A stretch of DNA of 64,000 nt, taken from the NCBI RefSeq assembly GCF_018224925.1, contig NZ_JAGTUF010000001.1, positions 62,001-126,000 of the forward strand, written 5' to 3'. Position numbers and translations under genes: made by a program. The DNA comes from Magnetospirillum sulfuroxidans (GTDB taxonomy: Bacteria > Pseudomonadota > Alphaproteobacteria > Rhodospirillales > Magnetospirillaceae). Shown one piece after another: positions 25,427-33,901 of this stretch. Position 1 is the first letter of the stretch, and each line of letters opens with the position of its first letter. The notes beneath the pieces were generated by a model, which had not been told where the DNA came from, did no database searches, and saw only the letters and a list, made by a program, of their open reading frames with translations.

Positions 25427-27079
25427 ATGAATACTGCGTCCATTGCCATGCCGGGGATGTTGTCGCGTGAGCGCACCATCGCCCGTCCGGGCTTTAATCG
25501 CTGGCTGGTGCCGCCGGCTGCCTTGGCCATCCATCTGTGCATCGGTATGGCCTATGGCTTTTCCGTGTTCTGGTTGCCGCTGTCGCGGGCGATCGGCATC
25601 ACCGAATCGGTGGCCTGTTCGGCCGATATGGGGTTCTTCCAGCAGATGGTCGCGACCAATTGCGACTGGAAGATTTCCATGCTGGGGTGGATGTACACCC
25701 TGTTCTTCGTCTTCTTGGGATCGTCGGCGGCGCTGTGGGGCGGCTGGCTGGAAAAGGCCGGCCCGCGCAAGGCTGGCGTGGTCTCGGCCTGCTGCTGGTC
25801 CGGCGGTTTGCTGGTGTCGGCGCTGGGTATCTATACCCACCAGATCTGGCTGATGTGGCTGGGGTCTGGCGTCATCGGCGGTATCGGCTTGGGACTGGGC
25901 TATATCTCGCCGGTTTCCACCCTGATCAAGTGGTTCCCGGATCGCCGCGGCATGGCCACCGGCATGGCCATCATGGGCTTTGGCGGCGGCGCCATGATCG
26001 GCGCCCCCTTGGCCGACAAGCTGATGAAATATTTCGCCACCCCCCATTCGGTCGGTGTGTGGGAAACCTTTGTTGTCCTGGCCGTGATCTATTTCGCCTT
26101 CATGATGGCCGGCGCGCTGGGCTATCGGGTGCCGACGGACAATTGGAAGCCGGCCGGCTGGAACCCGCCCGATTCGTCCAAGCCGGGCAATTCGCTGATC
26201 ACCAACAAGCACGTGCATCTGGACGTGGCGTGGCGGACCAAGCAATTCTGGTTGGTCTGGGGCGTGTTGTGTCTGAACGTCACCGCCGGCATCGGCATCA
26301 TCGGCATGGCTTCGCCGCTGTTGCAGGAAGTGTTCGCCGGCAAGCTGATCGGCATTGACGCCACTTTCAATGAACTGACCGCGGCGCAAAAGGGCCAGAT
26401 CGCCGCCGTTGCCGCCGGCTTTACCGGTCTGTTGTCGCTGTTCAATATCGGTGGCCGTTTCTTCTGGGCGTCGTTGTCTGACAAGCTGGGCCGCAAGAAC
26501 ACCTATTTCGTCTTTTTCGTCCTGGGCATGGTGCTGTACGCGGCGGTGCCGTGGACGTCGCAGGCTGGCGCCTTGGTGCTGTTCGTCGCCGCTTTTTGCG
26601 TCATCTTGTCCATGTATGGCGGTGGTTTCGCCACCGTGCCGGCCTATCTTGCCGACATGTTCGGCACCAAGATGGTTGGCGCCATCCATGGGCGTCTGCT
26701 GACCGCGTGGTCGACGGCCGGCGTGTTGGGTCCGGTCCTGGTCAATTATATCCGCGAATACCAGTTGGAACACGGCGTTGCCCGTGCCGACGCCTACACC
26801 ATGACCATGTACATCCTGGCGGGTCTGCTGGCCTTGGGCTTTATCTGCAACTGGCTGGTCACCTCGGTGGCGGAAGAGCATCACATGAGCGATGCCGAAC
26901 TGGCCGAGGAAAAGAAGGTCGCCGACGACACCCATCAGCATTTCATTGCTGACGTCGAAGCCTTGGCCGATGAAGTGCGTCATTCGTGGAAGGTGGCGTT
27001 GGCCTGGGCGGCGGTGTGGATTCCGCTGGGTTGGGGCATCTGGATCACCTTGCAAAAGACCCTGTTGCTGTTCCGCTAA
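25427..27079 (+). CDS. Oxalate/formate antiporter (OFA) family MFS transporter
   Basis: 550-residue major facilitator with about twelve transmembrane segments plus an extra C-terminal hydrophobic segment (WKVALAWAAVWIPLGWGIW). OFA-type features include PVSTLIKWFPDRRGMATG in the loop after TM4-5, RFFWASLSDKLGRK, and the charged region EEHHMSDAELAEEKK. The ATG at 25427 follows GGGGAGGAAG. Its place after the formate dehydrogenase genes suggests uptake or exchange of formate or another carboxylate. The strong terminator after it marks the end of the fds operon. Confidence 0.85.
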   Translation: MNTASIAMPGMLSRERTIARPGFNRWLVPPAALAIHLCIGMAYGFSVFWLPLSRAIGITESVACSADMGFFQQMVATNCDWKISMLGWMYTLFFVFLGSSAALWGGWLEKAGPRKAGVVSACCWSGGLLVSALGIYTHQIWLMWLGSGVIGGIGLGLGYISPVSTLIKWFPDRRGMATGMAIMGFGGGAMIGAPLADKLMKYFATPHSVGVWETFVVLAVIYFAFMMAGALGYRVPTDNWKPAGWNPPDSSKPGNSLITNKHVHLDVAWRTKQFWLVWGVLCLNVTAGIGIIGMASPLLQEVFAGKLIGIDATFNELTAAQKGQIAAVAAGFTGLLSLFNIGGRFFWASLSDKLGRKNTYFVFFVLGMVLYAAVPWTSQAGALVLFVAAFCVILSMYGGGFATVPAYLADMFGTKMVGAIHGRLLTAWSTAGVLGPVLVNYIREYQLEHGVARADAYTMTMYILAGLLALGFICNWLVTSVAEEHHMSDAELAEEKKVADDTHQHFIADVEALADEVRHSWKVALAWAAVWIPLGWGIWITLQKTLLLFR

Positions 27080-27097
27080 AGGGGCATCGACGAAGCA

Positions 27098-27127
27098 GCC
27101 GCCCGGAGCAATCCGGGCGGCTTTTTT
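27098..27127 (+). terminator. Rho-independent terminator of the fds operon
   Basis: GCCGCCCGGA (27098-27107), loop GCAA, TCCGGGCGGC (27112-27121) and six T residues. This is a perfect 10-base stem with a stable tetraloop, the strongest terminator in the window. Confidence 0.95.
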
Positions 27128-27241
27128 CATGGGTTGGCGCCTCTGCCTTTGTTTATTTCCCGGTCAAGGGATTGTATTTGAACGCCGGCCACGGCATTTT
27201 GGCGTGAAAGCTCGCCTGTTTAGCTCAAGGAAACCCGATCC

Positions 27242-27616
27242 ATGAAAACCATCCACAGCGACAACGCCCCCAAGGCCATCGGCCCCTATTGCCAGGGCAT
27301 CGCCTGCGACGGTTGGTTCTTCAGCTCGGGTCAGATTCCGCTGGGTCTGGACGGCCAGGTGGTGGCCGGCGGCATCGAAGCCCAGGCCGAACAGGTGTTC
27401 GCCAATCTGAAAGCGGTGCTGGACGCCGCCAATTCATCGTTTGACCGAGTGGTCAAAACCACCGTCTTTTTGCAGGATCTGGAAGATTTCGCCAAGCTGA
27501 ACGGCCTTTATGAAAAGGCTTTCGGCGACCATAAGCCGGCGCGGTCCTGCGTGCAGGTGGCGCGCCTGCCGCGTGACGTTTTGGTGGAAATCGAGGTTGT
27601 CGCCCGCGTCGGCTGA
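27242..27616 (+). CDS. ridA: RidA-family enamine/imine deaminase
   Basis: 124-residue YjgF/YER057c/UK114 protein that hydrolyses reactive 2-aminoacrylate-type enamines formed by PLP enzymes. Family signatures are present: GPYCQGI near residue 15, SGQIPLGLDG, and the C-terminal ARSCVQVARLPRDVLVEIE with the catalytic Arg. The ATG follows AAGGAAAC. It stands alone after the fds terminator. Confidence 0.94.
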   Translation: MKTIHSDNAPKAIGPYCQGIACDGWFFSSGQIPLGLDGQVVAGGIEAQAEQVFANLKAVLDAANSSFDRVVKTTVFLQDLEDFAKLNGLYEKAFGDHKPARSCVQVARLPRDVLVEIEVVARVG

Positions 27617-28018
27617 TGCTGGGAAGCTGGGGGGCACCGTCCACCACAGGCAACTGACCGTCCAGCACGCAGCACAGGTGGGCATGGATGGCGTTGATTT
27701 CTGCCCGGAAACTTTCCGTCGTGCGATCAGCGGGGCGGTCGGCCGCCAAATCGGCCAATTGAATCTCGTGCTGAAACGCTGGGATACCGGCATCATGTGC
27801 GCTATGGCGGCGCACCTTGCAGTTTGGCCCGCCGCGGATCAGTGAAAAATCCGACCTGGACGGATTGATGAACGCGGTCGCCGAGGCCATCGTCTCGTTG
27901 TCCCGATAAGGATGGTTGCCGTCATGAAAAAGACCGCGTTCCGGTCGCAAAGGATATTCGACTGTCAGGGCATTGCATGCTAAATCCCTCATTCGCCAGA
28001 TAAACGATTGGGGGCGTG
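27617..28018. other. Gene-free stretch before the aryl polyene cluster, with a possible gene remnant
   Basis: About 400 bases with no intact gene. On the reverse strand an uninterrupted frame from about 27890 to 27619 reads like protein (for example NPSRSDFSLIRGGP and FRAEINAIHAHLC, with natural-looking codon use) but has no stop before it runs into ridA. It may be a decayed 5' portion of a lost gene. The promoter of the ape cluster must also lie here; I could not define it. Confidence 0.35.
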
Positions 28019-28711
28019 ATGGCGTTAAGCGTGCGCGTGTGGGTTGCCGCTTGGGCTGCCTGGGAGGGACAGGACCAATCCGTGACCGTCGGCGGCGCCG
28101 TGTCGGTGCGGCCGCCGCTGCCCGCGTCATTGCGCCGTCGGGTCACGGCGGTGGGGCGCAAGGCGTTGGAAGCCGCCTGGGCGGTTCTGCCGGAACAGGG
28201 TTCCCCGCGCTTCGTGCTGGCGTCGCGCCATGGCGAATATGACCGGACATTCGGTTTGCTGGGTGAACTGGCCCAAAGCGACGAGGTTTCGCCGGCCGAG
28301 TTCAGCTTGGCCGTGCATCACGCGCTGGCCGGGCTGTTATCCATCGCCACGGGCAACCGCCAAGGCCATACCGCCGTTGCCGCCGGCAGCGAATCCTTTG
28401 GCTATGGCCTATTGGAAGCTGCGACTTTCGTCGCCGAACAGGGGGTGCCGGCAGTGTTGTTTTATTTCGATCAGCCTTTGCCCGATAGCTATGCCCCGGT
28501 GATGGAAGGCGATTGCGTCACCCCCATGGTCTTGGCCTTGCGGCTGGTGCCGCCTTCGTGGCCGCAGGCGCGGCCGCTGGAGATGAGCCTGGAAACGCGG
28601 GCCGGTGGCGGCGATTGTCTGTCCCAGGCCTTCCTGGCGGTTTTGCAAAACGGCGGCGAAGGCTTGGCCCAAGGGCGACGACATGCATGGCGGTGGCGTG
28701 ATGCGGCTTAA
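28019..28711 (+). CDS. apeC: Ketosynthase-like chain-length factor of the aryl polyene cluster
   Basis: 230-residue beta-ketoacyl-synthase-like protein that matches only the N-terminal half of a ketosynthase (Ketoacyl-synt_2 type). The SPAEFSLAVHHALAGLLSI segment corresponds to the region where the active Cys would lie, but no Cys is present, so it is catalytically dead. In characterised APE systems ApeC pairs with the ketosynthase ApeO as a chain-length factor. ATG 28019 is next to a GTG at 28016. It is the first gene of the cluster and overlaps apeD by 29 bases. Confidence 0.82.
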   Translation: MALSVRVWVAAWAAWEGQDQSVTVGGAVSVRPPLPASLRRRVTAVGRKALEAAWAVLPEQGSPRFVLASRHGEYDRTFGLLGELAQSDEVSPAEFSLAVHHALAGLLSIATGNRQGHTAVAAGSESFGYGLLEAATFVAEQGVPAVLFYFDQPLPDSYAPVMEGDCVTPMVLALRLVPPSWPQARPLEMSLETRAGGGDCLSQAFLAVLQNGGEGLAQGRRHAWRWRDAA

Positions 28712-29537
28712 TCCGGGCAGGGTCTGGCGGGCTTTGGGGGTTGGCTTCTTCCTGATGCTGATCGGGGTTGGCGGCACATTGATGGCGGTGACGGTGTTTC
28801 CACTGTTGACGCTGGTCAGCCGCGATCCGGTCACCCGGCAGCGCCGGGTGCTTTATGCCATCCATCTGGCGTTTCGGCTTTATTGCGGCGGCATCCGCTG
28901 GATGGGGGTCGCCTCGATCGAAACCGTTGGCACCGAACGGCTGCGGGCGTTGCGGGGGGCCTTGATCGTCGCCAATCATCCGTCTTTGCTGGATGTGGTG
29001 ATGATCATGGCGGCGACGCCGTCGGTGCAGTGCATCGTCAAGGCCGGGCTGTGGCGCCATCCGTTCTTTCGTCTGACCGTTGGCGGCGCCCGCTTCATTC
29101 GCAACGACCTTGAGCCCGAGGCCTTGCTGGCGGCCTGCGCCGAGGCCTTGCGCGAAGGTCGCAATCTGATCGTCTTTCCCGAAGGCACACGCACTCTTCC
29201 CGGCGTCAGGCCCAAGCTGCAACGGGGTTTCGCCAACATGGCCATTGCGGTTGCGTGCCCGGTGCAGGTGGTGACCATCACCTGCGACCCGCCGATTTTA
29301 CACAAGGGGCATTCCTGGTGGCGTGCCCCCGAGAAGCGGTCGTGCTTTCGCCTTGAAGTCGGGGAATTGTTGGATGTCGGTCAGTTCACGCATGGCCGTG
29401 CCCGCCCATTGGCGGCGCGGCGGATGGTCGCTTACCTGGAAAACTTTTACGCGGAAAAGCTAGGCTATGGACACGCTGGAACACGAATTGAAGAAACTGA
29501 TCGTCGATGCCCTGAAACTGGAAGATGTGTCGCCTGA
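28683..29537 (+). CDS. apeD: 1-acyl-glycerol-3-phosphate-type acyltransferase
   Basis: 284-residue PlsC-like membrane acyltransferase. A hydrophobic N-terminal segment (VGFFLMLIGVGGTLMAVTV) is followed by the catalytic NHPSLLD (HX4D) motif and by FPEGTRT, the glycerol-phosphate-binding motif. In APE clusters such enzymes are thought to help attach the polyene to a lipid. AAGGGCG lies before ATG 28683; ATG 28701 is also possible. Its last 71 bases overlap apeE, and those 24 terminal residues have no family similarity that I can see. Confidence 0.8.
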   Translation: MHGGGVMRLNPGRVWRALGVGFFLMLIGVGGTLMAVTVFPLLTLVSRDPVTRQRRVLYAIHLAFRLYCGGIRWMGVASIETVGTERLRALRGALIVANHPSLLDVVMIMAATPSVQCIVKAGLWRHPFFRLTVGGARFIRNDLEPEALLAACAEALREGRNLIVFPEGTRTLPGVRPKLQRGFANMAIAVACPVQVVTITCDPPILHKGHSWWRAPEKRSCFRLEVGELLDVGQFTHGRARPLAARRMVAYLENFYAEKLGYGHAGTRIEETDRRCPETGRCVA

Positions 29538-29739
29538 CGATATCGACGCGCAAGAACCGCTCTTCGGTGATGGGGGCGGTCTGGGACTGGATTCCATCGA
29601 TGCGCTGGAATTGGGCGTGGCCATCCGCAAAACCTTTGGCATCAAGATCGACACGGTGACCGAGGACGTTCGTCACCATTTCGCCAGTATCCACAATCTG
29701 GCCAATTTTATCCGTGCGCAGCAAGGGAATGCCGAGTAG
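29467..29739 (+). CDS. apeE: Acyl carrier protein (first)
   Basis: 90-residue carrier protein with the phosphopantetheine-attachment motif GLDSIDALEL, the Ser being modified by a PPTase. It is acidic and four-helical like other ACPs. It directly abuts a second ACP gene. In studied systems the two ACPs carry the starter and growing polyene chain. The PPTase is not in this window. Confidence 0.9.
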   Translation: MDTLEHELKKLIVDALKLEDVSPDDIDAQEPLFGDGGGLGLDSIDALELGVAIRKTFGIKIDTVTEDVRHHFASIHNLANFIRAQQGNAE

Positions 29740-29985
29740 ATGACCCGCGACGAAATCCAGATCAGTCTGGCCGGCTATTTGACCGAAATGTTCGAAGTTC
29801 CGGCGGAAAAAGTGGTGGCTGACGCCAAATTATACGAGGATTTGGACCTGGACAGCATCGATGCCGTCGATCTGGTGGTCAAATTGCAGGAATTGACGGG
29901 CAAAAAGATCAAACCCGAGCAGTTCAAGACCGTGCGCACTGTCGGTGACGTGGTGGACCGGGTGCATGAGCTCTTCCTCGAATAA
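29740..29985 (+). CDS. apeF: Acyl carrier protein (second)
   Basis: 81-residue ACP with the motif DLDSIDAVDL for the 4'-phosphopantetheine arm. It starts on the base after the apeE stop. The sequence differs from apeE, so the two are not a recent duplication and may have separate roles (starter loading versus elongation). Confidence 0.9.
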   Translation: MTRDEIQISLAGYLTEMFEVPAEKVVADAKLYEDLDLDSIDAVDLVVKLQELTGKKIKPEQFKTVRTVGDVVDRVHELFLE

Positions 29986-30568
29986 AAAAGCCATGAATGG
30001 AAAATCCATTCTGGCCCCGGTTTTGCTGGCCTGTGCCGGGGTGGCCTATCCGTTTCTGGTTTATGCCGCCATGGGGCGGGTATCGACGGGGGCCTTGGTG
30101 CTGCTGGCTTTGGCCTTGGTCGGGGCCCGCTTCGCCATGCTGCGCAATCTTGCCGTCGCCCGCACCTTGGCGGTGCCGGTTTCCGCGGTCTTTGTCGGGA
30201 CCGCCGCCCTGGGGCTGGTGGATGGGGCAATGGCCACCTTGGCCTATCCGGTGCTGATGAATTTCGGCTTTGCCGCCGCTTTCGGCTGGTCCTTGTTGCG
30301 GCCGCCCTCGTTGGTCCAGGTCTTGGCCAGCGTGACCGAACCCGATCCATCCCCGGCCGCCCAGGCATATATGCGCAAGGTGTCGGCGGTCTGGTGTCTG
30401 TTCCTGGTCGTCAACGCTTTGGTGACGCTGGCCTTGGCCCTGTGGGGCGAGGTGGTGTTCTGGGCGCTTTATACCGGTTTTGTCTCGTATGTGCTGATGG
30501 GGCTGTTGTTCGCGGGCGAATGGCTGGTACGCCGCCGTGTCCGCCGTGCCCATGGAGAGGGGGCATGA
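29966..30568 (+). CDS. apeG: Aryl polyene cluster membrane protein (COG4648-like)
   Basis: 200-residue integral membrane protein with about five or six hydrophobic segments, ending in a basic tail. Such a protein follows the ACP genes in most APE clusters; its function is unknown. I start at ATG 29966, inside the end of apeF; ATG 29993 is an alternative. Its TGA overlaps the apeH ATG. Confidence 0.75.
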   Translation: MSSSSNKKAMNGKSILAPVLLACAGVAYPFLVYAAMGRVSTGALVLLALALVGARFAMLRNLAVARTLAVPVSAVFVGTAALGLVDGAMATLAYPVLMNFGFAAAFGWSLLRPPSLVQVLASVTEPDPSPAAQAYMRKVSAVWCLFLVVNALVTLALALWGEVVFWALYTGFVSYVLMGLLFAGEWLVRRRVRRAHGEGA

Positions 30569-31890
30569 GCTTCACCCCGTTGGCGGCGCTGATGGCGGAG
30601 GGACGTCCGCAGACGTGGCCGGTGGCCCGTGTCGAGGGCGAGATCATTTCCTGGGGCTGGATGCTGCATCATTCCGCCGGTCTGGCGGCGCGCTTGCGCC
30701 AGGCGCAGGCCCGCCGGATCGGGCTGTGGTGCGCCGACGGTCATACCTTGGTGGTTGGTCTGCTGGCGGCGGCGCGGGCGGGATGCGCGGTGGTCTTGCC
30801 GCCGGGGGATCAGCCAGGGTTTCTGGCCGGTCTGTCCGGCGCCTGGGACGTCGCCGTCGGCGACGCCCCCGGCATGATGCCGGTGGTGGATGGGGGCGGC
30901 GCTGATTTCACCGCGAAGATACAAGATATCCCCGTGGCGTTCTTCACCTCGGGCAGCACCGCCCAGCCCAAGCGGGTTGAGCGCCGGCTGGGGCAATTGG
31001 AAGCCGAAGTGGCCGGGCTGCATGCGGTGTGGCCCGGGGCGGGATGGGGCATGCATCATGCCACCGTGCCGCATCAGCATGCTTATGGTCTGGTGTACAA
31101 AGTGCTGTGGCCGCTGTTGTGCGGGCGGGTTTTTGCTTCGGTGACCCATCAATTCTGGGAAACGGTCCTGGCCGAATTGGCGGATGGCGACATTTTGGTT
31201 TCCAGCCCGGCCCATCTCGGTCGTCTGGGCGGGCTGGAGGGGCTGGCCCGGCCGGCATTGGTGTTATCGGCTGGCGCCCCCTTGCCGCCAGCGGCGGCGG
31301 ACGAGGCGGCACGGTTGTTCGGGGCGCAGCCGGTGGAAATTTTCGGCAGCACCGAAACCGGCGGCATCGCCAGCCGCCTTGCGGTGCCGGGACAAGCGTG
31401 GATTCCGTTGCCCGGCAACGTGGTCGAAGCCGGCGCCGGTGGGCGGTTACGCCTGCATTCTCCCTGGGTTGGCGGCAGCCATGAGGGCGCCGATCTGGTC
31501 GATGTGCTGGCCGATGGCCGCTTTTTGCTGCATGACCGGGTTGATCGGGTGGTCAAGATCGAGGGCAAGCGAATCGGCCTGGCGGCGGTCGAGGCCGCCT
31601 TGCGGGCCTTGCCGCAAGTGGAGGACGCCGCCGTGGTCAAGCTGACGGCGGGGCGCGATCAACTGGCGGCGGCGTTGGTGCTCAGCCCTCAGGGGCGGGG
31701 GCTGTTGGCACAATTCGGCCCGTTCCGCTTTGGCCGCTGGCTGCGCACCGCCCTGGCCGATCAGCTGGAGCCACTGGCCCGGCCCCGGTTGTGGCGTTTC
31801 GTCGCGGAATTGCCGTGCAACAGCATGGGCAAGCGCCCCGATGCCGCCATCGCCCCTTTGTTTTCACCCCCAGACATGCCGGCATCATGA
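30565..31890 (+). CDS. apeH: Adenylate-forming aryl/acyl ligase
   Basis: 441-residue AMP-binding enzyme, shorter than a full acyl-CoA ligase. FFTSGSTAQPKRV is the phosphate-binding loop, EIFGSTETGGIA the A5 motif, and LLHDRVDRVVKIEGKRI the A8 hinge. A C-terminal Lys near MGKRPD fits A10. In APE synthesis the homologue activates a hydroxybenzoate-type starter for loading on an ACP. Start and stop both overlap neighbours by ATGA. Confidence 0.86.
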   Translation: MSFTPLAALMAEGRPQTWPVARVEGEIISWGWMLHHSAGLAARLRQAQARRIGLWCADGHTLVVGLLAAARAGCAVVLPPGDQPGFLAGLSGAWDVAVGDAPGMMPVVDGGGADFTAKIQDIPVAFFTSGSTAQPKRVERRLGQLEAEVAGLHAVWPGAGWGMHHATVPHQHAYGLVYKVLWPLLCGRVFASVTHQFWETVLAELADGDILVSSPAHLGRLGGLEGLARPALVLSAGAPLPPAAADEAARLFGAQPVEIFGSTETGGIASRLAVPGQAWIPLPGNVVEAGAGGRLRLHSPWVGGSHEGADLVDVLADGRFLLHDRVDRVVKIEGKRIGLAAVEAALRALPQVEDAAVVKLTAGRDQLAAALVLSPQGRGLLAQFGPFRFGRWLRTALADQLEPLARPRLWRFVAELPCNSMGKRPDAAIAPLFSPPDMPAS

Positions 31891-32240
31891 CCCAATCGCC
31901 CCGCCTGCCGCTTATCTTGACGCATCGCCCGATCGCCACCGGGGCCGAGCTGGACTTGTTCATCGACCCGGCGCTTTTGTGGTTTCGCGGCCATTTTCCC
32001 GACTTTTTGTTGCTTCCGGGGGTGGTGCAACTGGATTGGGCGCTGACGCTGGCAGAGCAATATCTGGGGCTTGCCGCGGAACCAGCATCCCAGTTTCAGG
32101 TCAAATACAAAGGGGCGATCTTTCCCGGCGACAGCGTCACCTTGGCCTTACGGCACGATCCGGCCAAGGCGCGGCTGACTTTCGATTATCGTCGTGACGG
32201 CGCGGTGTGTTCCTCGGGCTCGGTGGCGGTGGCGCCCTGA
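31887..32240 (+). CDS. apeI: Hotdog-fold dehydratase (ApeI/FabZ-like)
   Basis: 117-residue hotdog protein. The segment FRGHFPDFLLLPGVVQLDWA matches the FabA/FabZ active-site helix, with the His in GHFPDFLLLPG. In characterised systems ApeI forms a heteromeric dehydratase with ApeP, which removes water to build the conjugated double bonds. The start overlaps the apeH stop. Confidence 0.85.
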   Translation: MTQSPRLPLILTHRPIATGAELDLFIDPALLWFRGHFPDFLLLPGVVQLDWALTLAEQYLGLAAEPASQFQVKYKGAIFPGDSVTLALRHDPAKARLTFDYRRDGAVCSSGSVAVAP

Positions 32241-33901
32241 TGTTCAAGCCCTGTGCCCTGATTCCCAGCCATAACCATAGCAAAGCCTTGCCCCAAGTGG
32301 TGGCGGGCCTGCGGGGGCTTGACCTGCCGGTGCTGATCGTCGATGACGGCAGTGACGCGGCGGCGGCGGCGGCCATCGCCGCCCTGCACGATCCCGCCAA
32401 GGGCGTTTTCGTTCATCGCCGCCCGCTCAATGGCGGCAAGGGAGCGGCGGTGTGCGACGGCTTTCGGCTGGCCGCCGATCAGGGGTTCAGCCATGCGGTG
32501 CAAGTGGACGCCGATGGTCAGCATGATCTGGCCGCTTTGCCGCGCTTGCTGGACCAAGCGCGCCGCCATCCCGCCGCCGTGGTCAGCGGCGCCCCGATCT
32601 ATGACCAGACCATCCCCACCGCCCGCCGTATCGGTCGCTGGTTCACCCATGTCTGGGTCTTCGTCGAAACCCTGTCCTTTCGCATTACCGACAGCATGTG
32701 CGGCTTTCGCGTTTATCCGCTCAAAGCCTGTCTGGATCTGTTGGCGGAAGAAACGCTGGGGACCCGCATGGATTTCGATACCGACATCATGGTGCGGCTG
32801 TTCTGGCGCGGAATCGCCCCGATCATGGTTCCGGTGCGGGTGACCTATCCGGTTGGCAACACGTCGAATTTCCATGTCTGGCACGATAATCTGCGCATTT
32901 CATGGATGCACACGCGGCTGGTCGTCACCATGCTGTCGCGGCTGGTCTCGATCTTGCGTCATCGTCCGCCCTTGCCGGGGGCAGAGCCCTCGCATTGGGC
33001 CGCCTTGACCGAACGGGGCGCCGCCTGGGGGTTATGGCTGACCGCTTGGGTTTACGGGCATTGGGGGCGGCGGGCCTGCATGGCGCTGCTGGCTCCGGTG
33101 GTGGCCTATTTCTATCTGACCGGGGCGCAACAGCGGCGGGCGTCGCGGCAATTCCTGGGGCGGGTGCGGCAGCGCCAACCCCGTGGCTGGGAATGCTATC
33201 GCCATCTCTTGGATTTTGCCGGCCGCGCCGTCGATACCATCGCCGCATGGTCGGGGCGGCTGGGCCAAGATGCCCTCCGGGTGGAAAATCCCCAGGCATT
33301 GGCGGCGGCCGCCGCCGATCCCGCCGGGGCCGTGCTGGTGGTATCCCATCACGGCAATGTCGAATTGTCCCGCGCGCTGATGGATCCGGCCTTGCGGCAA
33401 CGTCTGACCGTGCTGGTGCATACCCGTCACGCCGAGAATTTCAACGCGGTATTGCGGCGCTTCAACCCCGAAGCGGCGGCGCGGATGATTCAGGTGACCG
33501 AAATCGGGCCGGAAACGGCCATTGCCTTGAAAGAACGGGTCGAGCGCGGCGAATGGATCGCCATTGCGGGCGACCGCGTGCCGGTCTTGTCATCGGGTCG
33601 GGTGGTCGCGGTGGATTTTTTCGCTCAACCGGCGGCGTTCTCGGTCGGGCCGTGGGTGCTGGCCGCCGTGCTGGATTGTCCGGTACACCTGCTGTTTTGC
33701 CGTCGCAGCGGCCCGGCCCAGTGGACCATGACGCTTGAACTTTTCGCCGCCAGGGTGGCATTGCCGCGTGGCCAGCGGACCGAGGCCCTGCGACAGCTGA
33801 TCCAGGCCTATGCCGCGCGGCTGGAGCAGCACAGCCGGCTTGATCCTTATCAGTGGTACAATTTCTTTGATTTCTGGGCCAAGGGGGGCACGACGCGGTG
33901 A
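32240..33901 (+). CDS. apeJ: Glycosyltransferase family 2 - LpxL-type acyltransferase fusion
   Basis: 553-residue bifunctional protein. Residues 1-235 are a GT2 glycosyltransferase: CALIPSHNHSKALP, VDDGSDA, and VDADGQHD with the metal-binding DxD. A transmembrane segment and linker follow. Residues about 275-553 resemble lauroyl/myristoyl acyltransferases (LpxL/HtrB), with VVSHHGNVELSRAL carrying the HX4E catalytic motif and AGDRVPV. The pairing suggests transfer of sugar and acyl groups in assembling the lipid-anchored polyene. TGATG overlap with apeI. Confidence 0.85.
   Translation: MFKPCALIPSHNHSKALPQVVAGLRGLDLPVLIVDDGSDAAAAAAIAALHDPAKGVFVHRRPLNGGKGAAVCDGFRLAADQGFSHAVQVDADGQHDLAALPRLLDQARRHPAAVVSGAPIYDQTIPTARRIGRWFTHVWVFVETLSFRITDSMCGFRVYPLKACLDLLAEETLGTRMDFDTDIMVRLFWRGIAPIMVPVRVTYPVGNTSNFHVWHDNLRISWMHTRLVVTMLSRLVSILRHRPPLPGAEPSHWAALTERGAAWGLWLTAWVYGHWGRRACMALLAPVVAYFYLTGAQQRRASRQFLGRVRQRQPRGWECYRHLLDFAGRAVDTIAAWSGRLGQDALRVENPQALAAAAADPAGAVLVVSHHGNVELSRALMDPALRQRLTVLVHTRHAENFNAVLRRFNPEAAARMIQVTEIGPETAIALKERVERGEWIAIAGDRVPVLSSGRVVAVDFFAQPAAFSVGPWVLAAVLDCPVHLLFCRRSGPAQWTMTLELFAARVALPRGQRTEALRQLIQAYAARLEQHSRLDPYQWYNFFDFWAKGGTTR

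Noticed and set aside
25382-27130. 582-residue reverse-strand open frame across the OFA transporter gene
   Set aside because: It is an antisense shadow of a clear MFS gene; the sequence is Gln/His/Gly-rich with no motifs, a common effect of high GC.
29467-29985. The two ACP genes as a recent tandem duplication
   Set aside because: Their sequences differ outside the DSID motif; two distinct ACPs are normal in ape clusters.
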